A stretch of 34,779 nucleotides of DNA from Entrophospora sp. SA101 (taxonomy: Eukaryota; Glomeromycota; Glomeromycetes; Entrophosporales; Entrophosporaceae), in contig CAUDNR010002079.1 in the NCBI GenBank assembly GCA_958430865.1, positions 45,076 to 79,854 on the forward strand, in the 5' to 3' direction. The first letter of the stretch is position 1, and the number at the start of each line of letters is the position of its first letter. Positions 20,006 to 29,864 of the stretch are shown here, in pieces. The notes under the pieces were generated by a model that was given only the letters and a program-made list of their open reading frames with translations, was not told the DNA's origin and did no database searches. The position numbers and the translations under genes were made by a program.

Positions 20006-22749
20006 ATGTCAAGGATTGCAAATTCAAATGTTGCTGGATACATGCAAGGTGTTGGTCAAGCGCTTACAGATGATACAACTTATCATATATCAAGTTCGGC
20101 AACCACTGTATTGGGAGCTACAGCTGAAGTAGCTGAAGGTTAGTAATAAAAATAAAAATGAATATCTGTTAAAGATGAATATATTTATTATTGCATAAAA
20201 CATAATAATTAATTACTTTGAGGTTTGAAAAACTAGCTATAACGTTATTTCTTCCAATGATTGGACTTGTAGCAGAATTGACTGCAAAAATAATAGAAGC
20301 GTATAATAATGCACAAATTAATAAACGTAGTTGTACAGCTTTAGTAAATCGAGTGCAAGCGGCTGAAGTGGCTGTTCAAGCATTGGTTAGGAATAGATAC
20401 GATAACGAGGAAAAATTTAAAGATAAAAATTATTATCATTGTTTCCAGAGATTTGTTAATCTTCTCAAGGATATCAAGAAATTTATTGTAGATGTGACTC
20501 AAATGAGCGGTCTAAAAAAATTTTTTCAATCTGGTTCAATTAAATCAAAATTTGAAAGATATATTAAGGATTTTGATAGCACAGTAAATGATTTGAATCT
20601 TGCTGTAGTTATTGCCAGTGAAGAGCAACGTCAAAAAGATTTTAAAGTGATCTCAGATTCTTTTGAGACCATTATGAAGGTAATATGCGTTAATGATTGT
20701 GTAATGATTTTATGTATTATGTTTTCTTAAATGCTGAAAATATTTTTTTAAAATATATAGTTCTTGGAGAATGTGGCAGGAAACGTTGCAGTAGTGAAAA
20801 CTCACAATAATGAAAAAATTATAGAGATGAACACTAATTTTTCCATAGTACCGCAATTAAAACATCAAGTGGATCAATTAACAAAACAACTATCAGAAGG
20901 AACTGATGCTCAAAGTAAACCAAAGCCGAAACCTAAATTTATTCAACCAAATGAATTAAAAAATGCAAGACATTACACGAATTGTACACAAGACAGTGGA
21001 AAAATTTTGAGAAAGATGTATATGTGTATGGATGTAATATGTAAACGTATTGTTCTCACCCCTGAAAACGATTTTGAAAGTGATAGACAAAAAAAACAAT
21101 CTGAAAGAATTCAAGCTTACTTAACAATTTTGGCTAATCTGCGTAATTCTCCTTATATTCTTAATTTTCTTGGTCTAACCAAATTGCATGGTTCTGATTA
21201 TATGGTTTTTGAATTTGCTCAGAAGGGTAATCTAAAAGAAATTTATGAAAATGAAGATATTGATTGGCCAACAAAAATACAACTTGCTGTGGATATTTGT
21301 CGTGGAATAGTGTATATCCATGGTTGTAACATATTACATCATGACATTAGATGTGAAAATATTTTGGTGAGTATAATAATACTATGTATATATATATGTA
21401 TTTTTTTTTGTGTGCATAATATTTATTATTTTTGTTTATTTTTCACGAACAATTTTTTTAGTTAACAGATAAATGGTTACCAAAAATTACAAATTTTGAA
21501 TATAGTCGAGGTTTAGATGCTTATACAATAGATCTAGAAAATAGTGTATTAACAATGGTACATTGGTTTCCGCCTGAAAAAATGTTACATTATCAATTAA
21601 ATCAAGATGGTAAAGTTGTTGTTGATAAAAAAAAATACTCTCCTTATACCAGACAAAGTGAAATATTTAGGTAAATTATTTATTTCCATTTTTATATTTA
21701 AATTTAAATTTAAATTTATATTTACTATATCTATATATATATATTATAGTTTTGGTATGACACTTTGGGAACTTGCATATCAAAGAATTCCTTATAAAGG
21801 TAAGAATTTACAAGATATTCAAAAACATGTAACAAGTAATCGAAGAGAAGATACTTCACCTCCTCACATTGGCGTCCCAAGTTATTTTCAAAATTATATA
21901 AAAATAATAACTCAAAGTAAGTAGTAATTATTGATAGCTAATTGTTAATTAATTTATTTACTTGTTCATTTGTTTATTAAAAATAACTTATAATTCATAG
22001 TGTGGAAACCAGATCCAGATTCAAGACCAGATATAGTTGATTTATTTAATAGCTTATATGACTTACTTGACAAAGTTAAACCAGATTGTTCGCCATTATT
22101 TTCACCAATCAAAAATGATGAAGCTATTAAAGCATCAATTTCCATTAACAATAATAATAAAGCTAACAACATTGTTAATGGTGGCAATGATGATGGTGAT
22201 GATCCATCATTGTTGCCTAATTTTGTTGACTTTTCATTGGATGATGTTATTAAAGCACCAATGCCATTAGAAGAAGGTATCAAAGCTCATAAAGCAAAAA
22301 ATAGAGCAAAGGCATGGAAATGTTTTTGTGATCTTTCAGCTGATGGAAACATGAAGGCAAAATATTGGAAAGGTTATTATTTATTTGAGGGGTATCATGT
22401 AAAGAAGGATATACAACAAGCTGCACAATTGTTTAAAGAGGCAGCTGATAGCGGTATAGCTGATGCACAAGTAAGGTATGCATTTTGTATATTAGGCAAA
22501 AAACCAGACAGCAAATTTGAGGATGATGAAATTGATGAAATTATCAAATATATGACAATGGCTTCCAACAATGGAAACGTGACTGCTTTATATAATCTTG
22601 GGGAAATGTATTATAAAGGAAAGGTGGTAAAAGAGGCAAATAAGCATAAAGGATTAGAATATTTGAGATTGGCTGCTATACAAGGACATGAAAGAGCAAT
22701 TGAAAAATTACAAGATGAAAATATTGACCTTTATTGGGGTGAAAAATGA
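20006..22749 (+). CDS. MLKL-like four-helix bundle + pseudokinase + Sel1 repeat protein
   Basis: Six exons fit without a break: 20006-20138, 20237-20679, 20761-21366, 21462-21670, 21750-21916, 22001-22749 (introns 98, 81, 95, 79, 84 bp; 768 aa). Residues about 45-190 resemble the N-terminal four-helix bundle of MLKL and related HeLo-like domains: FLPMIGLVAELTAKIIEAYN, RVQAAEVAVQAL, FQRFVNLLKDIKKF, IKDFDSTVNDLNLAVVIASE. A Lys/Pro linker follows. Residues about 265-542 form a TKL-type kinase fold. The VAIK lysine is present (VICK, K287). HRD is HHD (385-387) with N392. DFG is replaced by NFE (405-407), the Gly-rich loop is absent, and the alpha-C Glu seems missing, so it is probably a pseudokinase. 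Residues about 611-754 hold three or so Sel1/TPR-like repeats (FKEAADSGIADAQVRYAF, YNLGEMYYKG, LRLAAIQGH). In animals and plants MLKL oligomerises at membranes in cell death; a similar role here is inference. The acceptor before exon 2 (CTAG at 20236) was chosen by phase. Confidence 0.85.
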
Positions 22750-22785
22750 ATGTTGTAGCTAATTTTTTTAGAAATATTTATTTGT

Positions 22786-22816
<31 letters not shown>

Positions 22817-23030
22817 TTTTATTTATTTATTTATTTTATTTATTTATTTATATTGTATTTATGAATTTTGTTTTATAATGTAATTTTTTTATTAAAGTAT
22901 CTCATTTTTGTAAATTAGATAATTTTTTTGCTTATTTATCACATTGATAGCATTTAAAATGTCTTATTATTTTTTGTAAATTTCGATACAAATTTAAATA
23001 GTAATAAATCAACGGTTAATTATAATACCT
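22750..23030. repeat. 3' flank with TTTA microsatellite
   Basis: After the stop of the pseudokinase gene, 22778-22851 is a TTTA tetranucleotide run interrupted by two TTTTA units. ATTAAA-like words about 40-50 bp later could serve as polyadenylation signals. The remainder to the tRNA is AT-rich. Confidence 0.8.
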
Positions 23031-23104
23031 GCCTTCATGGCGCAACCGGCTAGCGCGTTCGGCTGTTAACCGAAAGGATCCTGGTTCGAATCCAGGTGAG
23101 GGCG
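23031..23104 (+). tRNA. tRNA-Asn (anticodon GTT)
   Basis: A 74-base cloverleaf. Acceptor GCCTTCA pairs with TGAGGGC with one T-G pair, discriminator G. The anticodon stem TTCGG/CCGAA closes CTGTTAA with anticodon GTT. The T arm CCTGG/CCAGG closes TTCGAAT and provides the canonical B box GGTTCGAATCC. A T run begins 10 bases after the gene and fits a polymerase III terminator. No intron. Confidence 0.97.
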
Positions 23105-23110
23105 GTGTAA

Positions 23111-23118
23111 TAATTTTT
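23111..23118 (+). terminator. Pol III T-run terminator of tRNA-Asn
   Basis: A run of at least seven T residues just downstream of the tRNA-Asn gene, the usual RNA polymerase III stop. Confidence 0.6.
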
Positions 23119-24909
23119 TTCAATTGGAAAATAAAATAAAAAGATTATGATTTTTATTTTTATAATACTTGATAGTTAAAGTAATTGATTGAATCATCAA
23201 CAGAGCTGAGAATTGTGTTAGTTTTAACTTCCATCTGATTCCTATTTTGATTCCATAAATAAATTCTATTCTTATTTATATCTTTTTGATGACATGTTAA
23301 TTAATAGGAATATGATATTACTTTACTTTCCATATATTTCTTATAACAAATTCATCTGATGTAATAGATACCTTTTTAGATAAATTAATATGTATATACT
23401 GTATTGTATATACAAATTTTATATTTTTCTAGTCCAGGAAGAACATTATCAAATAATTTATTATTTCATGTATTTTCATTTCATTGTTTTCAGAAAATCA
23501 ATAAGAAAATAATATTATATGTCAATTATTATTGTTAGCTGCAATAACTCCTAACTGCAAATAATGCATCTATTTTATTAGATATAGCATTAATTATTTG
23601 ACCTTTTCCGGCAAATTATGTGGGCCAGATTGTCAAAGTTTTGAAATTCTTTAAGCACAATTATTGATCAACAACTCCTTTACTGGGGGTGTTTGGTTTG
23701 GTTTGGAATAATATCAACATTATTTCATTGATTTCTTGTTCTGCTGAACAGACAATTCATTTCACAACCTCTTGTCAAAAATCCATATCCCATTTTATTT
23801 TTTTCCAGATTTTTTAAATATTTTTCAACATTTTATTAGAAAAAAATTATTAAAGGTTCAAGTTTTCATCTTCCAATTTAATTATTATGTCAGTTGTATT
23901 TTGAATGGTACCAGAATATTTTTTACTGCTTTATGGCTTTTCCTTTGGTAACTTTATATCTTCATATATTATATGTATTATCACTATGGAATCAAACAGC
24001 TTTCAATGATGAGCACAAATATATATTGGTAATAACCTCAAAGATTTTGATATTGGTACTACTGTTGTATGTGAAAATTAAATTGAAATCTATAATTAAA
24101 ATTTTGGGGTGGGGTGTTTGGATATGAAAATTCCGATTGGCTAATTTTGAATTTCACATTAAATATGTGAAATTCAAATTCATTTTCACGCAACAACACT
24201 ACCAAGAATTTCAGTCAGAGTTTTTTGTACAATATACATGGGATGTTAATTAAATTGAGAATCAGTCGGTATTTAAAGAATGTCTTTTCAGTGCTCTTGG
24301 ATATAGCAATAAAATAATAACTTAATACAAAAACAATATAATAATACATAGCCATTTACTATAAACCGATCACTTATAGAGATATACTATCTTTCAACGT
24401 GGGACTGTCAATAATTTATTTAGCTTTCTTTAAATAAATTATCATGATATAAATCAACGCTGTACCTATTAAATTTATATTATATATTAATATCGTGGAA
24501 TTTGTTCACATTTTACAATTTATCTTAGCTTATATCAGTCAGAAAATATAAAATTAATTAATTCGCATTTTGTCTCCTCACAATACTTTTTTATATAAAA
24601 ACAATTTGCAGAAAGTTGAAAAACTTGCTTGTATAATTAATTCATTAATACAACAAACTATCAACCATAAAATAATATATAGAAACAAATCATTAAAAAA
24701 AATTTTGGCATATAATTTATTTACCAAATCCATAAAAAAGTTTTCCTCGTCTTTGAGTGCATGAACTGTTATGGAGTATAGTAATAAATAGTTAATACAA
24801 CGAAAGAAGTTTCATTCATATATTAATTTAAAGGAATATACAATATATATTACATACCATAATAATATACTGTGAACTAACTTACCAACATCACATATAC
24901 TTTACTGTC
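23119..24909. other. Intergenic, no gene recognised
   Basis: AT-rich sequence. GGGGTGTTTGG occurs twice in the same orientation (about 23686 and 24110). A perfect 10-bp inverted repeat with a 7-base loop (GAATTTCACA/TGTGAAATTC) lies at about 24149-24175. The frames at 23894-24127 and 24570-24764 have no recognisable family. The GTGTTTGG words around about 430 bp could be traces of an old insertion, but I see no matching inverted ends. Confidence 0.4.
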
Positions 24910-25188
24910 TTACGTTTTGCAGGCTCTGGAAGAATTACCTATATAACGCAAAGATCTTGATGATGAAGTGTAATTTTTCATGGATTCATTAAGGATATCA
25001 ATATATTTTACAGAATTTTCATCTAATTCTCTATCTATTCCTCCTTCAAACCAACTTTCTTCAGACTCTTCATGTGAAAACTGTCCTAAATTAGTTTCCA
25101 ATTGATTTTCATTACCAAATGAGCTATTATTTTTTTTATCTAAAGCAAGTATATTTAAATGTGCTTTTTGCTTTTTAAGTTTAGGCAT
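24910..25188 (-). CDS. Short hypothetical ORF, possibly transposon-derived
   Basis: A 92-codon frame that starts MPKLKKQKAHLNILALDKK, basic, followed by an acidic stretch (HEESEESWFEGGIDRELDEN) and a Ser/Arg-rich end. The basic start with a Lys-rich run resembles N-termini of repetitive element proteins I associate with this fungal group, but this is a weak impression. It lies downstream of the decayed transposon gene at 25740-26565 on the same strand and in a different frame, so it could be a separate relic or the start of another element truncated at 24910. No introns with good sites are evident. Confidence 0.35.
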   Translation of the reverse strand: MPKLKKQKAHLNILALDKKNNSSFGNENQLETNLGQFSHEESEESWFEGGIDRELDENSVKYIDILNESMKNYTSSSRSLRYIGNSSRACKT

Positions 25189-25739
25189 GATTAATTGATA
25201 AATTTCAAAAAAGATTTAAATTTTTTTGAAGCAAACCCCCCCCGCGTTAAAAAATTTATATTTTGTCACGTGACAAGTGTAACATGGAATCCAAGTTAAT
25301 TCCAGCCAAATATAGCAATTTTGGTAAGATTTATGGTGGACAAATTGAGACCAAACATAGAATAATGATGATTTTTAAAAGCTCATAGCTCTATACAGAA
25401 TGGGATTTAAAAAAAAACTCTTCATTTTTTGTTAATTCAAGCTTCAAACTAACTGATTATGAAAAGCTTTTTGATTATTTTTATTTGTTGACAGACTAGA
25501 TAGAATTAAAAAATTTCATGTAAAAGTTGCTGGGACTAGACTAGATGCACCATAAATTTATGGTTCAAGTATACATGGGATGGTAATTTCTTAATTACTG
25601 TAAATACGTAATACATAATTATCATAATCAATTACCACTTTCCCTCTTTAAAAATGTAATTACGAAATTAATTATGTATTATGGGTGACAAAATTAATTA
25701 CAGGCAATGAAATTAATTATGAGAAATATCATAATAATA
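25189..25739. other. Intergenic between relics
   Basis: Contains a C/G run at about 25236-25244 and TCACGTGAC at about 25265. A weak inverted pair AATACATAATTA/TAATTATGTATT lies at about 25609 and 25669. No gene seen. Confidence 0.4.
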
Positions 25740-26565
25740 ATACAAGTCACTCGTGTTATAATGACACTCTCTGTACCAGCAAAAAATGTCAGTATAATGG
25801 GAGTTCATAGAAGTCATACGAGAATCAATTTTTTGATAAAAACCTATAATATTCATGCTCTTTCATTGCCCATGTAATATGACTATTCCATTCTCTGACC
25901 TTCATTTCTTTTTCTTCTGACATCCAATAATTTGCATTGAACCTATGTTCTTTGCAAATATGACATAAATCACTTCTTGGAGTAAGAAATTTAATTTCTA
26001 GAAGACATGTATGCCATATTCTTTGAAATGTTCTATTTGAGACATATATTTCAGAATTTTCTTCAATTGTATCAATAAAACATTTAAATACTGTTGCATA
26101 ATTTTCATCTACTGGAAAAAATACAATGTGTCTTGTATTTCTTTTAAAACTTCTTCCTATAATTAAATACTTTAATTGTGAAACTTTTGTTTGCAAAATT
26201 TAATTGTAATCAACTGTTTTTACTTGGAGATGGAAGTCCATTTACATTAGAATAATTTAATATAAATTTAATAATTTGCAGAACTCCATTAAATGATATT
26301 GCTCTGTTGCTTACTTTTACTGTTAATGAATTGGCTCTAGTTTGTATATCAAAATCATTAAAGTATCTTCTAATATTTACCCATCTTGTTATGCCTATAC
26401 CATAAATACCCAAAGAATGCACTTTTACAAATTTTTATTCTATCAAAAAAATAAACATTTGCTAATTTTTCCCTTCTCTTTCCTTTAGGAGTTATTTCAT
26501 CTCTCAAACTAGAAGAAATGCCTTTCAAAAACATATCCTGTTCAATTAACCAAGTTTAGTAAAGA
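25740..26565 (-). pseudogene. Decayed transposon-family gene with several frameshifts
   Basis: Coding-like pieces run in order on the minus strand but in changing frames. From about 26560 the frame reads VYFFDRIKICKSAFFGYLWY. From 26422 it reads GIYGIGITRWVNIRRYF, then IKFILNYSNVNGLPSPSK. After a shift near 26200 it reads KRNTRHIVFFPVDENYATVF, then RTFQRIWHTCLL and PRSDLCHICKEHRFNANYW (a CxxC pair), then MKEHEYYRFL. After another shift near 25828 it reads DSRMTSMNSHYTD. This order (GIG-x-R helix, GLP, DNYA, RSDLCxxC, HYxF) resembles a repetitive gene family I associate with Rhizophagus genomes that looks transposase-like. I cannot name the superfamily. At least three frame breaks make it a pseudogene. 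Confidence 0.5.
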
Positions 26566-26679
26566 TCAACAACAAATTATTACTCTCTTGTTTTTCTTAA
26601 ATCAAGAAAATATTCATATCTAGTTTCAATTTCATTAAAATCTAATTTCACTCTCAAAAATACTTTTGACAACAATGTC

Positions 26680-27512
26680 TATTAAATAATTTGTTTTTTT
26701 ATTTCTTTACAATAACCAGTTGGTAAGTATTATATTATAATTTAACTTTTACAACACAAAATCAGCATCATCTAATTAAATAATTTGTTTTTTTTATTTT
26801 TTTATAATAACCAGTTGGTAAGTATTATATTATAATTTAACTTTACAACACAAAATAAACATCATCTAATTAAATAATTTGTTTTTTTATTCTTTATAAT
26901 AACCAGTTGGTAAGTATTATATTATAATTTAACTTTTACAACACAAAATAAACATCATCATCTAATTAAATAATTTGTTTTTTTATTTCATAGAGCATAA
27001 GTATTATATTATAATTTAACTTTCACAACACAAAATAACAAAATAAACATCATCTAATTGAATAATTTGTTTTTTTGTTTCTTTATAATAATCAGCATGT
27101 AAGAATTATATTATAAATCAACTTTTTACAAAATAAATTTTATTAACATCATCTAATAAACTTATTTTTTATTTCTTTATAATAACCAGCTGGTAAGTAT
27201 TATATTGTATTATAAATCAATTTTTATAATTTTTATATCTAATTATTAAGTTTATTTTTCTTTAATAAATCCTTTTTTATAATAACCAGGGAGTAAGTAT
27301 CATATTATGAAATTAACTTTTACAACACAAAATAATTTTTATTAAAACATTGATTAATTAATAAATTTATTTTCTTTATAATAACCAGCATGTAAGTAAC
27401 TTTTACAACACAAAATAAATTTTTATAGCATCATCTAATTAAATATTCTTTATTTCTTTATAATAACCAGCTGGTAAATATTATATTATATTATAAAATA
27501 ACTTTTACAAAT
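26680..27512 (+). repeat. Nine-unit tandem array; each unit resembles an intron
   Basis: Units of about 81-101 bp repeat nine times, with conserved blocks TTTTTATTTCTTTATAATAA-CCAG and GTAAGTATTATATTATAA, then TTAACTTTTACAACACAAAAT and CATCATCTAATTAAAT. The CCAG ends lie near 26718, 26813, 26905, 27094, 27189, 27289, 27389 and 27470, with the fourth unit diverged near 26992. Read along the plus strand each unit runs from a perfect donor (GTAAGTAT) through CTAAT words and a T-rich tract to CAG, and a three-base spacer follows before the next donor. Spacers vary (TTG, CAT, CTG, GGA). The array is cut at its right end by a Tc1/mariner insertion. Unit length equals intron length in the neighbouring genes. 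Confidence 0.85.
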
Positions 27513-27513
27513 A

Positions 27514-28754
27514 CAGTGGTGTGCAAAAAAAATGACAATCTTTTTGGAAAAAGATCAACAAGTGTAACTTCCTCAATTATGGTCATAAAGATACAATTAA
27601 ATACGGAAATAAAGGCTTAACAATTACTCTATCATTTCCAAGTATCATTTTTTCTAACAATTAATAAAATTTATATTTTATCAAACATCAAAATGGTTGC
27701 ATCTAAGCAAGAATCCCAATGTCAAATGATATTACACTTCTGGCAGCAGGGAACACGAACAGCTGCTGAAATACATTCTTTGACAAAGTTTCCACTTAAA
27801 ACAATCTATCGAAACCTTAAAAAAATTGAAGAAACTGGAGATGTAAAGCACAAAGGTGGTAATGGTCGTATTAAGAAAATAACAACCAATGCTTCCCGTG
27901 CAATTGGCCAGTATATTGGAAGGAATCCTACACTTTCTGCTGGATCTATTGCTGAAAAATTGGAGGATACTGGAATAAACGTCTCTCGCTCAACAGTATC
28001 AAGACACCTGACTGACCTTGGATACCGTAATGCTCTTCCCCTTTCTACACCAATGCTCACATCAGTCCATAAGCAAAAACGTGTTGAATGGGCACAAAAA
28101 CACAAAGATGACAATTGGGAAAAGACATTATTTAGTGATGAAACATCTTTCCAATTGTTTCGTAATACAATAAAGCATTGGTATAAGAATGCAAGACCAA
28201 TTCACCCTATGCCAAAAGACCAAAGTAAAACATTCGCATGGGGTGGTTTCTGTGTAAAAGGTAAAACATGTCTAACTTGTTTTAGGTGCATAATACAGAA
28301 ATATTGGAAGAGCATATCCCGGAGATAAATAGTATGCTGAGGGGTGAATGGCGGTTACAGCAAGACAATTACCCTAAGCATACTAGCCGTATTTCCCAGG
28401 TAATAATGTCCCAGAGGTTATGGACTGGCACTCTAATAGTCCCGACCTAAATCCAATTGAGAACCTTTGGGCCATTGTCAAAAGAAACGCGGAGAAGCGT
28501 AGACCCAAAAATCTTACTGAATTAGAAAGTCTTTTTGGTGAGGAGTGGGACAAAATTCCAAATAGTCTTCTAATTAGTCTTGTAGATTCAATGCCACAAC
28601 GTTGTAACGAAGTTATTGAGAAAAATGGTGAACGGATTATTTTTTTTTAATAAAATCTATTGCCTTTTAGCTTTAAAACAATACAGTTAAATTGGTGTAA
28701 TGGTTGCGAAACTATAATAATTTTAAAAATTGTCATTTTTTTTGCACACCACTG
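27514..28754 (+). mobile_element. Tc1/mariner element with intact 26-bp ends and TA target duplication
   Basis: The left end (27514-27539, beginning CAGTGGTGTGCAAAAAAAAT) is the exact reverse complement of the right end (28729-28754). TA dinucleotides flank both sides (27512-27513 and 28755-28756), the hallmark target duplication of this superfamily. The 1,241-bp element contains a single transposase region that is broken by two frame changes. It interrupts the tandem array at its right edge. The perfect ends mean the element could be moved by a transposase from elsewhere. Confidence 0.95.
27693..28650 (+). pseudogene. Tc1-type transposase, broken by frameshifts
   Basis: The first frame (27693-28328) starts MVASKQESQCQMILHFWQQG and contains the paired helix-turn-helix DNA-binding region (residues about 10-115) and the first catalytic Asp in LFSDETSF (D149). 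The frame is lost near 28285. A second frame (about 28290-28395) has EILEEHIPEINS and QQDNYPKHTSR with the second Asp; the family usually has DNDPKH or DNAPKH, so Tyr here is unusual. A third frame (about 28405-28650) has SNSPDLNPIENLW with the catalytic Glu and ends normally. All three DDE residues exist but in three frames, so no intact protein is expected. The minus-strand frame at 27806-28114 is a shadow. Confidence 0.92.
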
Positions 28755-28756
28755 TA

Positions 28757-29536
28757 AGTTTAAAGAGCATAAAAAATTGAAACTAAAACATAAATTTTTA
28801 TTTGAATATATCAATCATATAGTTTAGAGTTATTTTGAGTTTTGTAATTTTGCGAAGTTTGCCAACGATGGTCACCAATTGTAAAATAAATTAATTCATA
28901 GCATGATGTTTCCACTTACATTTTTGCAAAAAAAAACATTTGGATATCAATAAAAAGACTGTTGTGAACATTTTTATTAAAAAAAAATTTTTTTTTTCAA
29001 GCCGTTTTTGCACTATTTCAATCTTGATTGGGGATTATGGGCGTAAAAATCAACATAATACAAAAATAATGATTCTTTTTTATGTTCTCTACTAAAACGT
29101 TGCATCCAACTCACTTGCTTCTGCTCATTGTTTTAGATCTGTAAACATTTCTTATCTACATTTCCTGACAAAAAATAGGCTCTTAGAAGTTGTTTTACTT
29201 GCTCAGACATGCATTACTTCCACCATGCTTTCCAAAAATTTCGTTTTTCACGGAGAGCCCAATCCAGTTCAAAGTAATTCGTTTTAAAAATTAAAAATTT
29301 AATTTAACATCTAGAAAATATTTATTATAATAATTTTTTTCTCTATAATGAACCATTCGGTTTAGGAAAAAATGTCCGTTATAGACAATAATAATAATTT
29401 ATATATATACACATAAATTGGACTTAAATTTTCAGTACATTATAGAGAGTGGACTGTAGAGAGAACCTGTTATATACAATAATAATTTATATATAGACAT
29501 ATAAATCGGGCTTTCCATTATTATTGGGTCTGATTC
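28757..29536. other. Intergenic with small coding trace
   Basis: On the minus strand about 29210-29130 reads MSEQVKQLLRAYFLSGNVDK before breaking, which resembles short pieces of repetitive genes in this group; confidence is low. At 29340-29515 there are two diverged direct copies of ACAATAATAATTTATATATA followed by CATATAAAT or CACATAAAT. The sequence ending AGAGAGTGGACTGTA at about 29445-29460 could be the end of a pogo-type element (CAGT plus TA), but no partner was found. Confidence 0.35.
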
Positions 29537-29830
29537 ATTTCGTCGACACCCATTTCGTCGAAAGTTTGTTTCATCGAAAGCTCATTTCGTCGAAAATTAT
29601 TTCGTCACAAAAAAAACCTCATTAAACAAATTTCTCCTCACACTTCCCACACACTCCGCTTTCCTCACCTAATTTCTTAACTAACTTCCCACACTCCTCG
29701 CATCTAACTCGTTCGGTCTCTGGCTCGAGGATGAAATAATTTTCGACGAAACGAACTTTCGACGAAACAAACTTTCGACGAAATGGGTGTCGACGAAATG
29801 ATGTCGACGAAACAATTTTCGACGAAGTAA
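29537..29830. mobile_element. Foldback element built of TTTCGTCGA motifs, carrying a zinc-ribbon-like ORF
   Basis: Arms of about 67 bp (29537-29605 and 29733-29799) are near-perfect inverted copies, each made of TTTCGTCGA units about 10-20 bp apart. Two more motif copies extend the right arm to about 29827. The 127-bp centre (29606-29732) is unrelated. On the minus strand the frame is open through the right arm and centre (29864-29622). It reads basic repeats such as RRKFVSSKVRFVE, then VRCEECGKLVKKLGE and GVCGKCEEKFV, a CX2C-X13-CX2C pattern like a zinc ribbon. It sits directly against a Tigger-type transposase relic, apparently interrupting it just after its SGWL motif. Confidence 0.65.
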
Positions 29831-29864
29831 ACGCGACCGAATAAAATAATAATAAATTAACCAA
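29622..29864 (-). CDS. Mini-ORF with zinc-ribbon-like CX2C-X13-CX2C, inside the foldback element
   Basis: An 80-codon frame from the first ATG at 29864. Its N-terminal half is translated from the inverted-repeat arm and is Arg/Ser/Phe-rich. Its C-terminal half, encoded by the unique centre, reads ETERVRCEECGKLVKKLGE and ends in GKCEEKFV. The four Cys and charged surface look like a real zinc ribbon rather than chance translation, and GC content is higher than around it. Whether it is expressed is unknown. The centre may be a captured fragment of a host or viral-type zinc-ribbon gene, or the tail of a longer protein. Confidence 0.35.
   Translation of the reverse strand: MVNLLLFYSVAFTSSKIVSSTSFRRHPFRRKFVSSKVRFVENYFILEPETERVRCEECGKLVKKLGEESGVCGKCEEKFV

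Noticed and set aside
20218..20236. TTG at 20218 as a start, or acceptor TTTGAG at 20222, for exon 2 of the MLKL-like gene
   Set aside because: The acceptor at 20222 gives a stop in the needed phase. The CTAG acceptor at 20236 joins exon 1 in frame, and the protein resemblance begins right there.
21966..22283. Minus frame of 105 codons and plus frame at 22037-22270
   Set aside because: Both overlap the last exon of the pseudokinase-Sel1 gene in other frames.
24149..24175. 10-bp inverted repeat as a terminator or regulatory hairpin
   Set aside because: There is no adjacent gene or RNA for it to act on, and hairpins of this size are expected by chance in AT-rich DNA.
26680..27512. CRISPR array
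   Set aside because: Units are 81-101 bp with variation spread throughout and no unique spacers; the host is clearly a eukaryote.
27806..28114. 102-codon minus frame
   Set aside because: Shadow of the Tc1 transposase on the opposite strand.
28376..28415. Tiny intron in the Tc1 transposase at the GTAATAATGTCCCAG stretch
   Set aside because: It would be 15 bases long, far below a functional intron, so a frameshift explains it better.
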